DNA of 41,924 bases, taken from NCBI GenBank assembly GCA_027366635.1, contig DAHXNE010000087.1:1-41924 (forward strand), read 5' to 3'. This DNA comes from Gammaproteobacteria bacterium (GTDB lineage: Bacteria > Pseudomonadota > Gammaproteobacteria > Steroidobacterales > Steroidobacteraceae). A program made the position numbers and the translations under genes. Position 1 is the first letter of the stretch, and each line of letters starts with the position of its first letter. Of the stretch, positions 16,463 through 25,443 are shown one piece after another. Under the pieces are notes generated by a model. It ran no database searches. It was not told the DNA's origin and worked only from the letters and a program-made list of their open reading frames with translations.

Positions 16463-17364
16463 GGTTGCTCTCCCGAGGCATGGGGTATCACAACGCGCGC
16501 GCCCGGCCGGCGGGTAATGCGCCAGACACGCGGCGATATCGTCTCCGACGCCAATCGCCGCTGTGAGTCGGTGAATCCCCGATTGACGACCCGTCCGCGC
16601 AGTCTGCCCCGCTTGAGCACGAAGCGGCGTGCCACCTGATCGATGACCATCTGATCGCCCCGCATGGTGAAATCCACCAGGGACTCGCTGCCGTCGGCGT
16701 GCAGCACGAATACCGCCGGCAGCTGTGCCGCGGGCGGGAAGACCAGGTGGGTCTGGACGCCGTCGTCCCAGGCGGCCGACGGCTCGATGGAGCGGGCGCC
16801 GCAGTACCAGTAGTTCTCGTTCCGGTGCGCCGGACGCTCGGCCGCCGTCAGCGCGCGGGCAATCCGCTGGCGGTTGCGCACCGCGGCGCCGCGTCTGCGC
16901 CGGGCCCGCGGATACTCGAAGCGCACGGCATAGATCGCCGGGCGCGCCCGATCGCCGCCGGAGGGCGGACTGACCCGGTAGTCGAACAGGTAGGTCCGGC
17001 GGTTCGTCAGCACCGTCAAGTCGGTTGCGACGCGCGTCGCTCTGGGCTTGATGAACAGATTGTTGCCCGCGGCCGCAACGATGATGCCTTTGGCATCGCC
17101 GACGCCGAGACCGACGAAGTGCTCACCGGGCGCAAACTGCAGGTCGATCTCATAACCGATCCGACCGCGCAGCGCATACACCCGGTTGACGCCATAGCGC
17201 AGAAAGCGCACCCGGGGATCCACGCTGGTGGTCCGCCGGTCGGACGCGCCCCCGGGTGCCACTCGGGACAGCGCCAGCGCGGGCCGAGTGCCCGAAAACA
17301 CCAGCGTGGCCACACCGAGCGCCAACGACACAGCGCACCGCACCCATCGCCTCTTTGACATCAT
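16459..17364 (-). CDS. virB9: VirB9/TrbG/CagX-type channel protein
   Basis: Outer-membrane core-complex subunit of 301 residues with a signal peptide (about 1-31, ending ALA). The N-terminal domain begins with RVRFLRYGVNRVYALRGRIGYE and FAPGEHFVGLGVGDAKG, typical of CagX/VirB9. The C-terminal domain (NYWYCGARSIEPSAAWDDGVQ in pieces, FVLHADGSESLVDFTMRGD, FVLKRGRLRGRVVNRGF) binds VirB7 and VirB10 in known systems. The spacing to virB8 is 12 bases, and the 4-base overlap with virB10 keeps it in the operon. Confidence 0.93.
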   Translation of the reverse strand: MMSKRRWVRCAVSLALGVATLVFSGTRPALALSRVAPGGASDRRTTSVDPRVRFLRYGVNRVYALRGRIGYEIDLQFAPGEHFVGLGVGDAKGIIVAAAGNNLFIKPRATRVATDLTVLTNRRTYLFDYRVSPPSGGDRARPAIYAVRFEYPRARRRRGAAVRNRQRIARALTAAERPAHRNENYWYCGARSIEPSAAWDDGVQTHLVFPPAAQLPAVFVLHADGSESLVDFTMRGDQMVIDQVARRFVLKRGRLRGRVVNRGFTDSQRRLASETISPRVWRITRRPGARVVIPHASGEQP

Positions 17365-17376
17365 GACCTCCTCCGA

Positions 17377-18087
17377 TCAGCCGCCCGAGCGGCCGGTCGA
17401 GCCGAGCACTTCCGGCTCGAGTTCCAGCGCGGTGACTTCGAAGGCGAGCGGATTCCAGCGCCGCGTCTGCGGCGAGCGCGCCGCCGTGCCGAACACATAT
17501 CGGATCGTGGCAATCCAGTGCTCGAGACGCTCCCGCGCCCCGCCCGGCTGGCGCACGATCCGCTCGAAGCGCACCTGCGCCAGATGTCCCCCGCCGAGCG
17601 CCGCGCCCAGGAAGCTAACCGATTCGATCCGCACCGACACCGTGCCGCCGTCGCGGTGAACGTTCAGGGGCGAGCGCGGATTGGTGGGATTCCAGCGTGT
17701 GTACAACGCCTGATTGAGCGGCGCGGAGTTGAACGCGCCGCACTGCCGGTAATCCGCGCTCGCCATCGGGTAATCGAAGCGCTCGCATACGCTGATGTAG
17801 CGCATGAGGAAATACCGCGCGATGGCCTGATTGAAATCCTCGCGGCCCTGGTACGCCGGCACCACGGCGACCACGCCCGTGCGACTGTCGACACGAATCA
17901 CGTACGGCTCCACCCGTTTCAGCGGAACCAGCGCCCACAGCGCACCGCAGAGGACGACCACGCACAGACACCCGGCGAGCGCGACGCGCCAGGCGATGCG
18001 CTCGGATCGGTCCGCCTGTGCGCAGCGGTCGGCATCCCAGGAGGCCGCCTGCTCGAAGTATTCGGCCAGCGGCCGCGGCGCGCTCAT
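17377..18087 (-). CDS. virB8: VirB8-type inner-membrane assembly protein
   Basis: Bitopic protein of 236 residues with a cytoplasmic N terminus, one membrane helix (about 33-53, VALAGCLCVVVLCGALWALV) and a periplasmic NTF2-like domain: LKRVEPYVIRVDSRTGVVAVV, then YFLMRYISVCERFDY and a conserved R-W-NP segment. VirB8 nucleates assembly of the channel. The start ATG overlaps the stop of the VirB7-like lipoprotein gene (ATGA), a typical virB7-virB8 junction. Confidence 0.93.
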   Translation of the reverse strand: MSAPRPLAEYFEQAASWDADRCAQADRSERIAWRVALAGCLCVVVLCGALWALVPLKRVEPYVIRVDSRTGVVAVVPAYQGREDFNQAIARYFLMRYISVCERFDYPMASADYRQCGAFNSAPLNQALYTRWNPTNPRSPLNVHRDGGTVSVRIESVSFLGAALGGGHLAQVRFERIVRQPGGARERLEHWIATIRYVFGTAARSPQTRRWNPLAFEVTALELEPEVLGSTGRSGG

Positions 18088-18269
18088 GACTGGCTCGTGC
18101 GCCGCGTGCGGCCGGGCCGGCGCGCCAACCCGTGCGCCACGGCGTCATCGGGGCGCCGGGCGGGCGCGGCAACCGGCCGATTGATCGGCCGCATGGGACC
18201 GGCGCACAGGCGGCGCGAGGCGCACCCCGACATGCAGCAGACGACGAACAGCACGAGCAATGCTTTCAT
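18084..18269 (-). CDS. VirB7-like lipoprotein (61 aa)
   Basis: Small lipoprotein with signal MKALLVLFVVCCMSGCAS, in which MSGC is the lipobox and the Cys at residue 16 would be lipidated; the mature protein is about 46 residues and basic. Position between virB6 and virB8, size and the 4-base overlap with virB8 fit VirB7, which stabilises VirB9 in the outer-membrane complex. The assignment rests on position and signal, since VirB7 proteins are too short for firm homology by eye. The start at 18269 is the last in-frame ATG before the signal peptide. Confidence 0.75.
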   Translation of the reverse strand: MKALLVLFVVCCMSGCASRRLCAGPMRPINRPVAAPARRPDDAVAHGLARRPGRTRRTSQS

Positions 18270-18328
18270 GACGACTTTCTCCACAGTCCGGATCTGTGCC
18301 GGCAAGGACGGCCCGCGCCGCGGCTCAC

Positions 18329-19297
18329 TCATGTCCGCAGCCGCTCGCGGACCCGCGCCCGCATACTCTGCAGCCGCCGCTCGGCATATCCGCCCGCCGC
18401 AACGGCGACGCCGGCGGCCGCCGGCACCGCCCACCGCGCCGCCGTCCCGACCGGACTGCCCCCGGCGCGCACGGCCCGGCTCATCATCCCCTGCGTGCTG
18501 AGCGCGATTCCGCCGGCCAGCCCGGCGGCCACCGGCATGACCTGCTGCATGAACAGGAACACCAGCGTCGTCACCAGCAACATATCGAGCGCATCGACGG
18601 TATCGACGGCGCTGCCGAGCGCGGCGGTCTGCTGCGCATACACCGCGACGAGATGCAGCAGCAGCGCCGCCACCATGACCGTGAGGATGGTGATCAGCGC
18701 ATAGTTGGCCAGTTGCGCGATCCAGGCCGTGAAGAAGCTGCGCGTGGCATCGAACAGCAGCAGCGCGATGAACAGAGGGCCCAGCGCGAGCAGCACGGAC
18801 AGCGCGACGCTGGAGAGCGCGAGCAGGAACATCGTATAGACGCACAACAGGCCGACGAGCAGCCAGACCACCGCACCAGCGATGTAGAATCCGACATCGC
18901 CACCCCACACGCTGCCCTTGTCGAACAGGCGTCCGGCCACCTCCCCGCCCTGGTTCCAGATCGCATCCAGCGTCTCCACCGGAGCGGAACCGCCGACCAC
19001 CGCGGCGGCGAATTGCGCCGGTGCCTGGTAAAATGTATTGACGATCAGCGTGTTGTACAGCCAGAGGTGAATGCCGACACCGAACACCAGCGCCAGTTTG
19101 GCGATGCGCTTCAATCCCAGGCTCACCGGCTCCTCGACCCGGCCGGTGAGCATGAGCACGCCCCAGCCCATGACGTAGACCGAGGCCAGCACGATCAGCG
19201 CCGGCTCGAGCACGGTCGCGACGCGCGCGACCGTGGCGCCGATGTAACTGCCGAGCGCGCCGTTCAGCCACACCCAGAACGTCTGAAAGAATCCCAT
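18329..19297 (-). CDS. virB6: VirB6/TrbL-type polytopic channel protein
   Basis: Inner-membrane protein of about 322 residues with at least five to six hydrophobic segments (for example ALIVLASVYVMGWGVLML, AGAVVWLLVGLLCVYTMFLL, LALGPLFIALLLF and ALITILTVMVAALLLHLVA). It carries the VirB6 signature region SVLLALGPLFIALLLFDATRS with FFTAWIAQL. It forms part of the inner-membrane pore. MGFFQTFWVW at 19297 is chosen as start because the 23 residues before it overlap the virB5 end and are not membrane-like. The C-terminal tail is Ala/Arg-rich and cytoplasmic. Confidence 0.92.
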   Translation of the reverse strand: MGFFQTFWVWLNGALGSYIGATVARVATVLEPALIVLASVYVMGWGVLMLTGRVEEPVSLGLKRIAKLALVFGVGIHLWLYNTLIVNTFYQAPAQFAAAVVGGSAPVETLDAIWNQGGEVAGRLFDKGSVWGGDVGFYIAGAVVWLLVGLLCVYTMFLLALSSVALSVLLALGPLFIALLLFDATRSFFTAWIAQLANYALITILTVMVAALLLHLVAVYAQQTAALGSAVDTVDALDMLLVTTLVFLFMQQVMPVAAGLAGGIALSTQGMMSRAVRAGGSPVGTAARWAVPAAAGVAVAAGGYAERRLQSMRARVRERLRT

Positions 19298-19319
19298 GAT
19301 CTGCTCCGCGCTGGCGCCG

Positions 19320-20030
19320 CTACGGAGTCGGCTGAAAGCGGGTCGCGAAGTTCCCTTGCGCGGCAATCGCCTCCTCGCGCGCGCGCTCGTGATCCGCCCA
19401 GCGCTCGGCCCGAGCCGCGGCGAACAGCACCGCCAACTTGGTCTGCTCGTTCTGCACCATGGTCTGCTCCGCGTCGATGCGCGCGGTCAGATCGAGAACG
19501 GCCTTCTGATCTCGCGCCGATCCGATGGCCGTGACCAGTTGATTAAGCTGCGCGAATCGGCCGCTGGCATTGGCCAGCGCCGCGCTCGAGAGCGCCTGGA
19601 GCAGCGCCGCGGAGCGCCGATCCGCCAGCAACTGCGCCTGCGCCGCCGCCGACAGCCGCGCGAACTGCTCGGGCGTCAGGCTCGTATCGGCGCGCTCCGC
19701 GGCGCGCACGGCTGCGGCCAGCGCCGGATAGGCGCCCGGCTCTCCGGCGAGGGCCGCGCTCAACTGCGTCCAGTTCTCCGGGAGGTAGTTGCGGCGTACC
19801 CCCTGCAGCAGCTCGTGCATGCCGCGCGGACCGCTCATGCTGCTCAGCATCTGCTGCGCCTCGAGATACTGTTCCTGCTCCGTCACCAGTGATTGCTGCA
19901 GTGTCTGGATCTCGGTGCTGAGCCGGGCGACCGCGGCAACGTCGATCACGGCCCATTGCGCGTGGGCCACCGGGGCCAGGCACAACGCCAACAACACCGC
20001 GCCCGCCCGCAATCGCTTCATAGTCTGCAT
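19320..20030 (-). CDS. virB5: VirB5/TrbJ-type pilus protein
   Basis: Secreted helical protein of 236 residues with a signal peptide (about 1-24, cut after AHA) followed by QWAVIDVAAVARLSTEIQTLQ, then long Gln/Glu/Ala-rich amphipathic helices, as in the P-type transfer VirB5/TrbJ group that caps the pilus or promotes host contact. A strong ribosome site (AGGAGGTGA) lies 6 bases before the ATG at 20030. It sits 17 bases after virB4 and 22 before virB6. Confidence 0.88.
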   Translation of the reverse strand: MQTMKRLRAGAVLLALCLAPVAHAQWAVIDVAAVARLSTEIQTLQQSLVTEQEQYLEAQQMLSSMSGPRGMHELLQGVRRNYLPENWTQLSAALAGEPGAYPALAAAVRAAERADTSLTPEQFARLSAAAQAQLLADRRSAALLQALSSAALANASGRFAQLNQLVTAIGSARDQKAVLDLTARIDAEQTMVQNEQTKLAVLFAAARAERWADHERAREEAIAAQGNFATRFQPTP

Positions 20031-20047
20031 GGCTCACCTCCTGCGCA

Positions 20048-22480
20048 TCATTCCGCGGCCGGAACCGCCAGAAACTCATTCAGCCAGTTGTTCGGATCGG
20101 ATCCACGCGCGCGCAGCAGCGCGCTCATGCGACGCAAGCCACTCGAGCGCGCCGAAATGACCTGCATCTCGGCCTCGAGGCCGGACAGATCGAGCCGGCA
20201 CACCACGCTCTGCTGCCCCTGCTTGACCAGGAACGCGCGCGCGCCGGCGTCGAGCTGCTCCTTGATGAGCGCGAATTCCCGCTGCGTCAGCCCCAGGCCG
20301 TGCACATAGTCCTCGGCCACGGCCGCCGGGTTGGGGAAGAAGATCTTGGTCGGGGTCTGTTCGACGATGGTGCGGCTGATACGACTCTCCAACACGTCGC
20401 CCGCGCTCTGGGTCGCCAGGACCATGACCCCGTTGAGCTTTCGCCACGTCTTCGGACCATCCTTGGCGAACTGCTCGAAAGCCGGATCGGCGACCAAGCG
20501 CCAGAACTCGTCCATCCAGCACACCAGCCTTCGGCCGTCGAGCAGCTGCCGGACGAGATGGAACAGGTAGAGGGTGACGGGCGCCCGGCACCGCTCGTTG
20601 TCGAGGAATTCCGTGACGTCGAAGCCGAGCACACCGACGCCGTGAATGCGCTCGGCCACAGCGTCCCGGGCGTTGTCGAACACCCAGGCATACTCACCGC
20701 CGGCACATTCGCACCAGCCGGCGAGGCCGGCATGCAGGCCCTCCGGATCGGTCGGGTCGAGGAACTCCAGCAGCCGCGACAGCCGCCGTTGCGGCACCGC
20801 CAGGGCGAGCGTTCCCTGCAATGCCTGCTCCAAATCATTTGCCTCGCGCATCGTGACGGCGCGGCCGGCGGGCCGGGCGAGCAGCTGCAGCCAGGCACGC
20901 AGAAACTCCAGCTGCTCCGGTCCCGGCGGCAGCTGCAGCGGGTTGAATCCGGTCGGCCGCCCGTTGCGCAGCGTCAAGTAAGCTCCCCCGAGCGCGCGCA
21001 CCAGAATTTCCAGACCGCGGTCCTTGTCGAGAATGACTTGCGTGGCCCCGCAGCGCTCGAGCATCGCGACCAGAAACCCGATCAGCGCGGTCTTGCCCGA
21101 ACCGGTGGGTCCGCATATGAAGGTGTGCCCCGTGTCGCGACGTCCGCCTTCGGTAGTCTCGGCCGCGTGCAGCGAAAAATGAAACGCCGACTGCGCGCGC
21201 GTTTGCAGCAGCGCCACAGACTCGCCCCAGTGGTTACCGTGGGCGCGCCCGGCCGGGAAGTTGTGGAACGGCGCCAGGGCCGAGAAGTTGCGCGAGGTGA
21301 TCGGCGCCTTGCGGGTCCTGAACGCGAAGTTGCCCGGCAGCTGCGCCCAGTACGCCGCCTCCAGACCCAGATCCTCGCGCGCCACCGTCATACCCGTATC
21401 GGCGAGCACAGCCCGCGCCCGCGCCAGGTGTTGGTCGAGAGCCTCGAGCCGGCCGGCGCCGGCCGCCCCGCCGCCGGCGCGCACCGGCGCCAGCACCTGC
21501 AGCGAAAAGTGGTGATCGCCCATCACGAATTCATTGCTGGTCAGAGCATCGAGCGCTTCCCTGAGCTCCTCGGCCTGTGAGACTGCGAAATCGCCCGCAT
21601 TGGCCATGCGATTGATCTGGCGCGTCAACAGCTGCTGCGCGCTCGCCTTGGAGATGAACGCGAAGGATTGCGTCAGCACGAAAGAGAATGGCGCCGCCAG
21701 CAGCGCGTTCAGCATCCCCGTCACCGTCGGGGTCGGATACTCCTTGATGCCGAGCATGGCGCCGGCCAGCGTCGCGCTCGGCTGCCGGTACTCGATCACC
21801 TCGTTGCCGAAGAACAGCCGCGTCGTGGCCAGCACCGCCGGCAGCGGCCCATTCGGCAGCGGCACCGCGCGCGGCTCGCCATTGATCAACACTGTGATGA
21901 ACTCCAGGACCTCCGAATACCAGCGGTGCTGATCGCGGTAACAGCCGAGCAGCCGCGGCTCGTAGCGCTCCAGCGACGCGCTCAGCGTGCGCGCCAGGCG
22001 CGCGCACGCCTCCAGCGCGTCGGCGAGCTCGCGCTGCTGGCCTTCTTTCTGGGCGCTCGCCACGACGCGCGAGAGCCACCGGCGGGCGGGCCCGCTCGCC
22101 GGCCGATACACCGTGGTCAAGTAAATCTCGTTGACCATCAGGCTTTCGGCGCTCAGCCGGGCGAGATACCGGCCGCGCACGTGCGCCGCAAAGCCCGCGG
22201 TCGGTGCGCCCGGCACGGCCACCTGCTCCCGGCGGCGCACGACGTGGGTCCACAACGCCACGCCGGGCTCAGCTACGTTGCGCCACAACACATTGAGGCG
22301 CTCGTGCCAGCCGTTGATCTGGTCCGCGTCGGCGCACTCGAAGCTTTGCCCGCCCAGCCGGAACACCTGCAGATAGTCTCCCGCGGCGGTGCGCACCACA
22401 GCCGGTGCCACGTGCGCCCGGTAGGGAATGTTCTGCTCGGCGGTGAGCTCCCGCCGAAGCAGCGCACCGGAGCGACTCAC
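20048..22480 (-). CDS. virB4: VirB4/TrbE-type secretion ATPase
   Basis: Largest cytoplasmic ATPase of the channel, about 810 residues. The N-terminal CagE/TrbE domain (about 20-400) is followed by the ATPase domain with Walker A GPTGSGKT (457-464), LDKDRGLEILVRALGG, FNPLQLPP, Walker B RRLVCWMDEFWRLV and the RecA-like end (VMVLATQSAGDVLES, then PTKIFFPNP). It energises pilus assembly with VirB11. The GTG at 22480 is chosen because its GTGA overlaps the virB3 stop; upstream sequence in the same frame is only the shadow of virB3. Confidence 0.96.
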   Translation of the reverse strand: MSRSGALLRRELTAEQNIPYRAHVAPAVVRTAAGDYLQVFRLGGQSFECADADQINGWHERLNVLWRNVAEPGVALWTHVVRRREQVAVPGAPTAGFAAHVRGRYLARLSAESLMVNEIYLTTVYRPASGPARRWLSRVVASAQKEGQQRELADALEACARLARTLSASLERYEPRLLGCYRDQHRWYSEVLEFITVLINGEPRAVPLPNGPLPAVLATTRLFFGNEVIEYRQPSATLAGAMLGIKEYPTPTVTGMLNALLAAPFSFVLTQSFAFISKASAQQLLTRQINRMANAGDFAVSQAEELREALDALTSNEFVMGDHHFSLQVLAPVRAGGGAAGAGRLEALDQHLARARAVLADTGMTVAREDLGLEAAYWAQLPGNFAFRTRKAPITSRNFSALAPFHNFPAGRAHGNHWGESVALLQTRAQSAFHFSLHAAETTEGGRRDTGHTFICGPTGSGKTALIGFLVAMLERCGATQVILDKDRGLEILVRALGGAYLTLRNGRPTGFNPLQLPPGPEQLEFLRAWLQLLARPAGRAVTMREANDLEQALQGTLALAVPQRRLSRLLEFLDPTDPEGLHAGLAGWCECAGGEYAWVFDNARDAVAERIHGVGVLGFDVTEFLDNERCRAPVTLYLFHLVRQLLDGRRLVCWMDEFWRLVADPAFEQFAKDGPKTWRKLNGVMVLATQSAGDVLESRISRTIVEQTPTKIFFPNPAAVAEDYVHGLGLTQREFALIKEQLDAGARAFLVKQGQQSVVCRLDLSGLEAEMQVISARSSGLRRMSALLRARGSDPNNWLNEFLAVPAAE

Positions 22481-22869
22481 CACGCCCGCCGCTCCCTCGG
22501 TCCCACGCACCAGCACCAGACCTCGTAATGACGGCGCCGCGCGCGCGTGTCGGGCGCGTCGAGCGGCAGTGGCGCATAGCTCACCGCGCGCCACAGCCGC
22601 GCGTTGCCCAGATAGGCCGGCAGCCGGGTTCGAACCGCCATCGCCAGCAGGTCGAAATAGCGCGCGTCGTGCGCGCACAGCAACGCGCACAGACCATGGA
22701 TCGGCACCGCGATGAGCAGTGTCAGCAGGTTCCCGGTCAGCAGGAACGCCTCGAGCGTGAAGACCAGATTGAACAATAACGCACTGTAGGTCACGCCCCA
22801 GCGCATCGGCGGCCGGGTCGCACCCACGAACAGCGGATCGGCCGTCAAAGCCACGATCGAGTCGCTCAT
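22477..22869 (-). CDS. virB3: VirB3-type inner-membrane protein
   Basis: Membrane protein of 130 residues. The N terminus ADPLFVGATRPPMRWGVTYSA is the VirB3/TrbD signature, followed by two hydrophobic segments (SALLFNLVFTLEAFLLTG and NLLTLLIAVPIHGLCALL) and a cytoplasmic C-terminal tail with DARYFDLLAM. It works with VirB4 in pilus assembly. The start at 22869 lies 10 bases after virB2 and the stop overlaps the virB4 start. Confidence 0.93.
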   Translation of the reverse strand: MSDSIVALTADPLFVGATRPPMRWGVTYSALLFNLVFTLEAFLLTGNLLTLLIAVPIHGLCALLCAHDARYFDLLAMAVRTRLPAYLGNARLWRAVSYAPLPLDAPDTRARRRHYEVWCWCVGPRERRAW

Positions 22870-22879
22870 CGGCGTGTGC

Positions 22880-23188
22880 TCAGACGCCGAACATTCCGCG
22901 TACCCAGGTGACGATCTGCGGCGCGCCAAACGCGATCGCGATGCCGAGGATCGCGCCGATGCACCAACCCCAGGAGATGCGGTTCGCCATGGCCATCGCG
23001 CCCAGCACCATGACCAGAATAATCGCGATCGGCGTCAGCCACGCCAGGATGTTGCTCTCGAGCGCCGTCGCGCCGGTCAGGAATGGAGACGACTGCGCTG
23101 CGGCCACCGCCGGCATTGCGCTCGCAGCCGCTGCCCACAGCAGCACCGCCGCGCGGCGGCGTCCCTGCGTCTTGATTTGGGAATTCAT
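22880..23188 (-). CDS. virB2: VirB2-type pilin
   Basis: Pilin precursor of 102 residues. A long signal peptide (about 1-31, ending VAAAQ) precedes a mature chain with two hydrophobic helices: LAWLTPIAIILVMVLGAMAM and WCIGAILGIAIAFGAPQIVTW. A short polar loop (ANRISWG) lies between them, as in TrbC/VirB2 pilins. The ATG at 23188 starts the signal peptide. It sits 23 bases after ssb and 10 before virB3. No lytic transglycosylase (VirB1) gene precedes it. Confidence 0.93.
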   Translation of the reverse strand: MNSQIKTQGRRRAAVLLWAAAASAMPAVAAAQSSPFLTGATALESNILAWLTPIAIILVMVLGAMAMANRISWGWCIGAILGIAIAFGAPQIVTWVRGMFGV

Positions 23189-23211
23189 CGCGTCCACCCC
23201 CACTGCGTCAC

Positions 23212-23628
23212 TCACTGCCCCGCGGACGCGCCGGCCGGCTCGCCCGCCTGCGTGTCCTCGCTCGCCTGTGCGGCGGCCTCGAGCCGCCGGCGCGTGATCT
23301 TCCCGGGTGCGCCGCAGCGAAATCCCCGCACGATGTGCGCATAGTCGTAACGGCGCTCGCCCTTCTGGTCCACCCAGTTGTCGGCGCGGACCTGCGCCTC
23401 GACGATCAGCTGGTCGCCCTTGCGGGCGGTGCGCGCCACGGCCTCGCCGAGCGCCCCGAACGCCACGAACCAGATGCTCGTGGCGACCTCGCGCTCGATG
23501 CCGCCTTCGTCCTGACCGGCGTAATCGTTGCCGATGAGACAGAACCGGGCGTAGGCGAGTCCATCCTTCTCCGTAAGCTCCGGATCGCGCGCCAGGTTGC
23601 CGACGGCGGTGAGTGAAAAGCTGTTCAT
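23212..23628 (-). CDS. ssb: Single-stranded DNA-binding protein, first gene of the conjugation cluster
   Basis: SSB-like OB-fold protein of 138 residues: SLTAVGNLARDPEL, ARFCLIGNDYAG, SIWFVAFGALGEAVARTARKGDQLIVEAQVRA (read in pieces), then DNWVDQKGERRYDYAHIVRGFR. The C-terminal tail (about 115-138) is Glu/Ala-rich but ends ASAGQ, not the DDDIPF-type acidic tip that recruits repair proteins to chromosomal SSB. It would protect single strands entering or leaving the cell. GAGGG lies about 9 bases upstream of the ATG. It leads the virB operon, and the operon promoter should lie in 23629-23807. Confidence 0.9.
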   Translation of the reverse strand: MNSFSLTAVGNLARDPELTEKDGLAYARFCLIGNDYAGQDEGGIEREVATSIWFVAFGALGEAVARTARKGDQLIVEAQVRADNWVDQKGERRYDYAHIVRGFRCGAPGKITRRRLEAAAQASEDTQAGEPAGASAGQ

Positions 23629-23807
23629 GCGGTGGCCCTCGCGTTGTTGGTGCGCCCGATGGCGTGAGCGGCAGTCTATGCGCTCGCCCTGGCGCCGGTA
23701 GCGCGTTTGCCTGCGTGTTTCGACAGAAATGACGCATCCGCAGCCCGTCGCCGACGGCGCCGGCTATTCTTCACCACCTCTCATGCCGCACCACCGGAGA
23801 GCCGCTC

Positions 23808-24056
23808 ATGGGAACGATTGAATCAGACGATGCGGACTGCATCGAGGCCTGCATCGAGGCGCTCGATGAGTCGATCCTGTCACTGGCGCATCAGCCGCCG
23901 AGGGCACTGGCTGAAGCGCTGGCCATCCATCTGCAATGCCTCCTCGAAGCGCTGCGGGCGAGCGGGCAGTGCACTGCCGAAGAGGTGCGAGAGCGGTTGG
24001 ATGAGTTGGCGCACGACGTACTCGGCACGGCATCCACGGGCGCCCCGTCGGCATAG
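23808..24056 (+). CDS. Small acidic unknown protein (82 aa)
   Basis: Protein of 82 residues, acidic and helical (DADCIEACIEALDESILSLA, then EEVRERLDELAHDVLG), with no membrane segment or signal. I do not recognise a family. GGAG lies 10 bases upstream of the ATG. It is divergent from the ssb-virB operon and only 179 bases away, so it may share regulation with it or belong to the conjugative element; a regulatory or relaxosome role would be guesswork. Confidence 0.6.
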   Translation: MGTIESDDADCIEACIEALDESILSLAHQPPRALAEALAIHLQCLLEALRASGQCTAEEVRERLDELAHDVLGTASTGAPSA

Positions 24057-24451
24057 CGTGTCGGAACGAGCGCGATATTCTTGCGCAGAATCCGCGTCGC
24101 GTTGCCCGGAATTGGGCGCAGAGCCAACACAACAGACCAACATGATGGCGGAAGATTTCCAGCTCGAGCAGCGTCAGGCAGGCCTCTACGCGATGAGCCA
24201 AACCAATGCATGCCAGAGCACCGCGGGCCGGGCGTCCACTTCAGTCAGCGGAGTAAGCAACTGGATGAGTTATCGCGATCGCAACGTCGCGCAGGCCCAT
24301 GGCCTGACTCTTGCGCTCTGGTACGCGACGCCAGCGTTGCGCCACGAGGTTTCCGGAAAGATCGGGGGGCTCTTCGGAGCGATAGGGGCCGGTCGTCGAA
24401 GGGCGCTCCGGCCCCTCTTTGATTGTTTTGTCTGTCGCGCTACAGTGCGAC
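24057..24451. other. Low-coding region with a terminator
   Basis: A frame continues across this stretch but has no recognisable domain and would read through the terminator at 24384-24416, so I do not call it a gene. An internal ATG at 24142 (MMAEDFQLEQRQAGLYAMSQ) is the most plausible start if something is coded here. Confidence 0.4.
24384..24416 (+). terminator. Intrinsic terminator
   Basis: AGGGGCCGG (24384-24392) pairs perfectly with CCGGCCCCT (24408-24416) over 9 bp with a 15-base loop, followed on the plus strand by CTTTGATTGTTTTG. The T-rich tail exists only on the plus strand, so it ends transcription coming from the unknown gene at 23808. Confidence 0.7.
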
Positions 24452-24754
24452 ATGCTCACCATGCGCAAGCTGTACGCCTGCCTCGCGACCGGTCTGCTGG
24501 CCGCAAGCCTCGCCGGGTGCGCAAGCACGACTCAGGCCTTTCTTCCCGAGACCCGCGCCGAGAAACATGATCCGCCCCAGGTGAGCGAATGGACCCGATT
24601 TTGGGCGGGGCTCCTGCTCTCCGATCACGCCAAGTACGAAGGTCCAAGCGGAAAGTTGCACCGGTTGCCGAATTCGTGCGTTTGGACGGAGCCGTGCACG
24701 GCGCTGCAGATGCGCGGCCTTCAACCCGGTGCGCAACCGCCGCCCGATAGATAG
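24452..24754 (+). CDS. Small unknown lipoprotein (100 aa)
   Basis: Lipoprotein of about 97-100 residues with signal MRKLYACLATGLLAASLAGC; LAGC is the lipobox. The mature part has SEWTRFWAGLLLSDHAKYEG and ends Pro-rich, with two Cys (SCVWTEPC) that could form a disulphide. I do not recognise a family. Starts at 24452 and 24461 are both possible; neither has a clear ribosome site. The gene lies directly after the terminator and before a non-coding stretch. Confidence 0.65.
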   Translation: MLTMRKLYACLATGLLAASLAGCASTTQAFLPETRAEKHDPPQVSEWTRFWAGLLLSDHAKYEGPSGKLHRLPNSCVWTEPCTALQMRGLQPGAQPPPDR

Positions 24755-25443
24755 TGGCGCCCGGGCAAACGACAAGGGCATAAATAGGCCGACGATTCGC
24801 TCCGGAGACGGCGGCCGCCCTCCGACTCGATGCGGCGCGATGGACCGGCGTACCGATCGAGTGATGCGGTCGGTCACTTGGTGACGCGCTCGAAAGCGCG
24901 TTCGAGGCGCTCGATGGGGCGGCGCAGAGCGAGATGCTGGTGTAGACGAAGCTGCTCGAGACATTTGGACCACCCCCGGGCAGAGCGAATGCCGCCACTC
25001 GCGTCCCGTGGTTCACCTGCCCACCGGCTGTTCATCTGGCATGTGTCATTGCCATGTGCGCTGGCGCCAATTGCCCGTCCTATTGCGCGTCATCCCGCCC
25101 GGCGAACGGCCAACGCACCCGTGTCGCTCCCGGAACCCCGACCTGCACCGCATACATCTCATTGCCGATGCTCATGCCATGCCGCGCGTGCTCGTGCCGC
25201 TCATCGTCCGGCAGGTGATCGCCCGGCACTGGAACTGCACAGGGGCTAGGCGGATTTACCGTAATCTCATCGAGTTTCGGCGCGTTGATTTGCTCCTATT
25301 CCAATTTAAAGAGCGACAGTGTACTTTGCCAATCTCGCCGGCCAGGCATTTAGCTATACAAACGGAGCCATGGCCGGCACCGCCTGACACGGCCCTGGTC
25401 TATCGCATCCCTCATCCGCCACCGCCCACAGACGAGAACCCGC
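24755..25443. other. Intergenic region without supported genes
   Basis: Frames here are short or shadowed and carry no motif. The last ~180 bases become AT-richer (AATTTAAAGAG, ATTTAGCTATACAAAC) and probably contain the promoter of the DUF3617 gene, but no well-spaced -35/-10 pair could be fixed. Confidence 0.4.

Noticed and set aside
18084..19271. 395-codon minus frame spanning virB6 and the lipoprotein
   Set aside because: Only its last 61 codons, with a lipoprotein signal, look real; the rest is a shadow of virB6.
23629..23807. Possible oriT or operon promoter between ssb and the divergent unknown gene
   Set aside because: I looked for inverted repeats next to a nick-like site and for spaced promoter hexamers and found none convincing.
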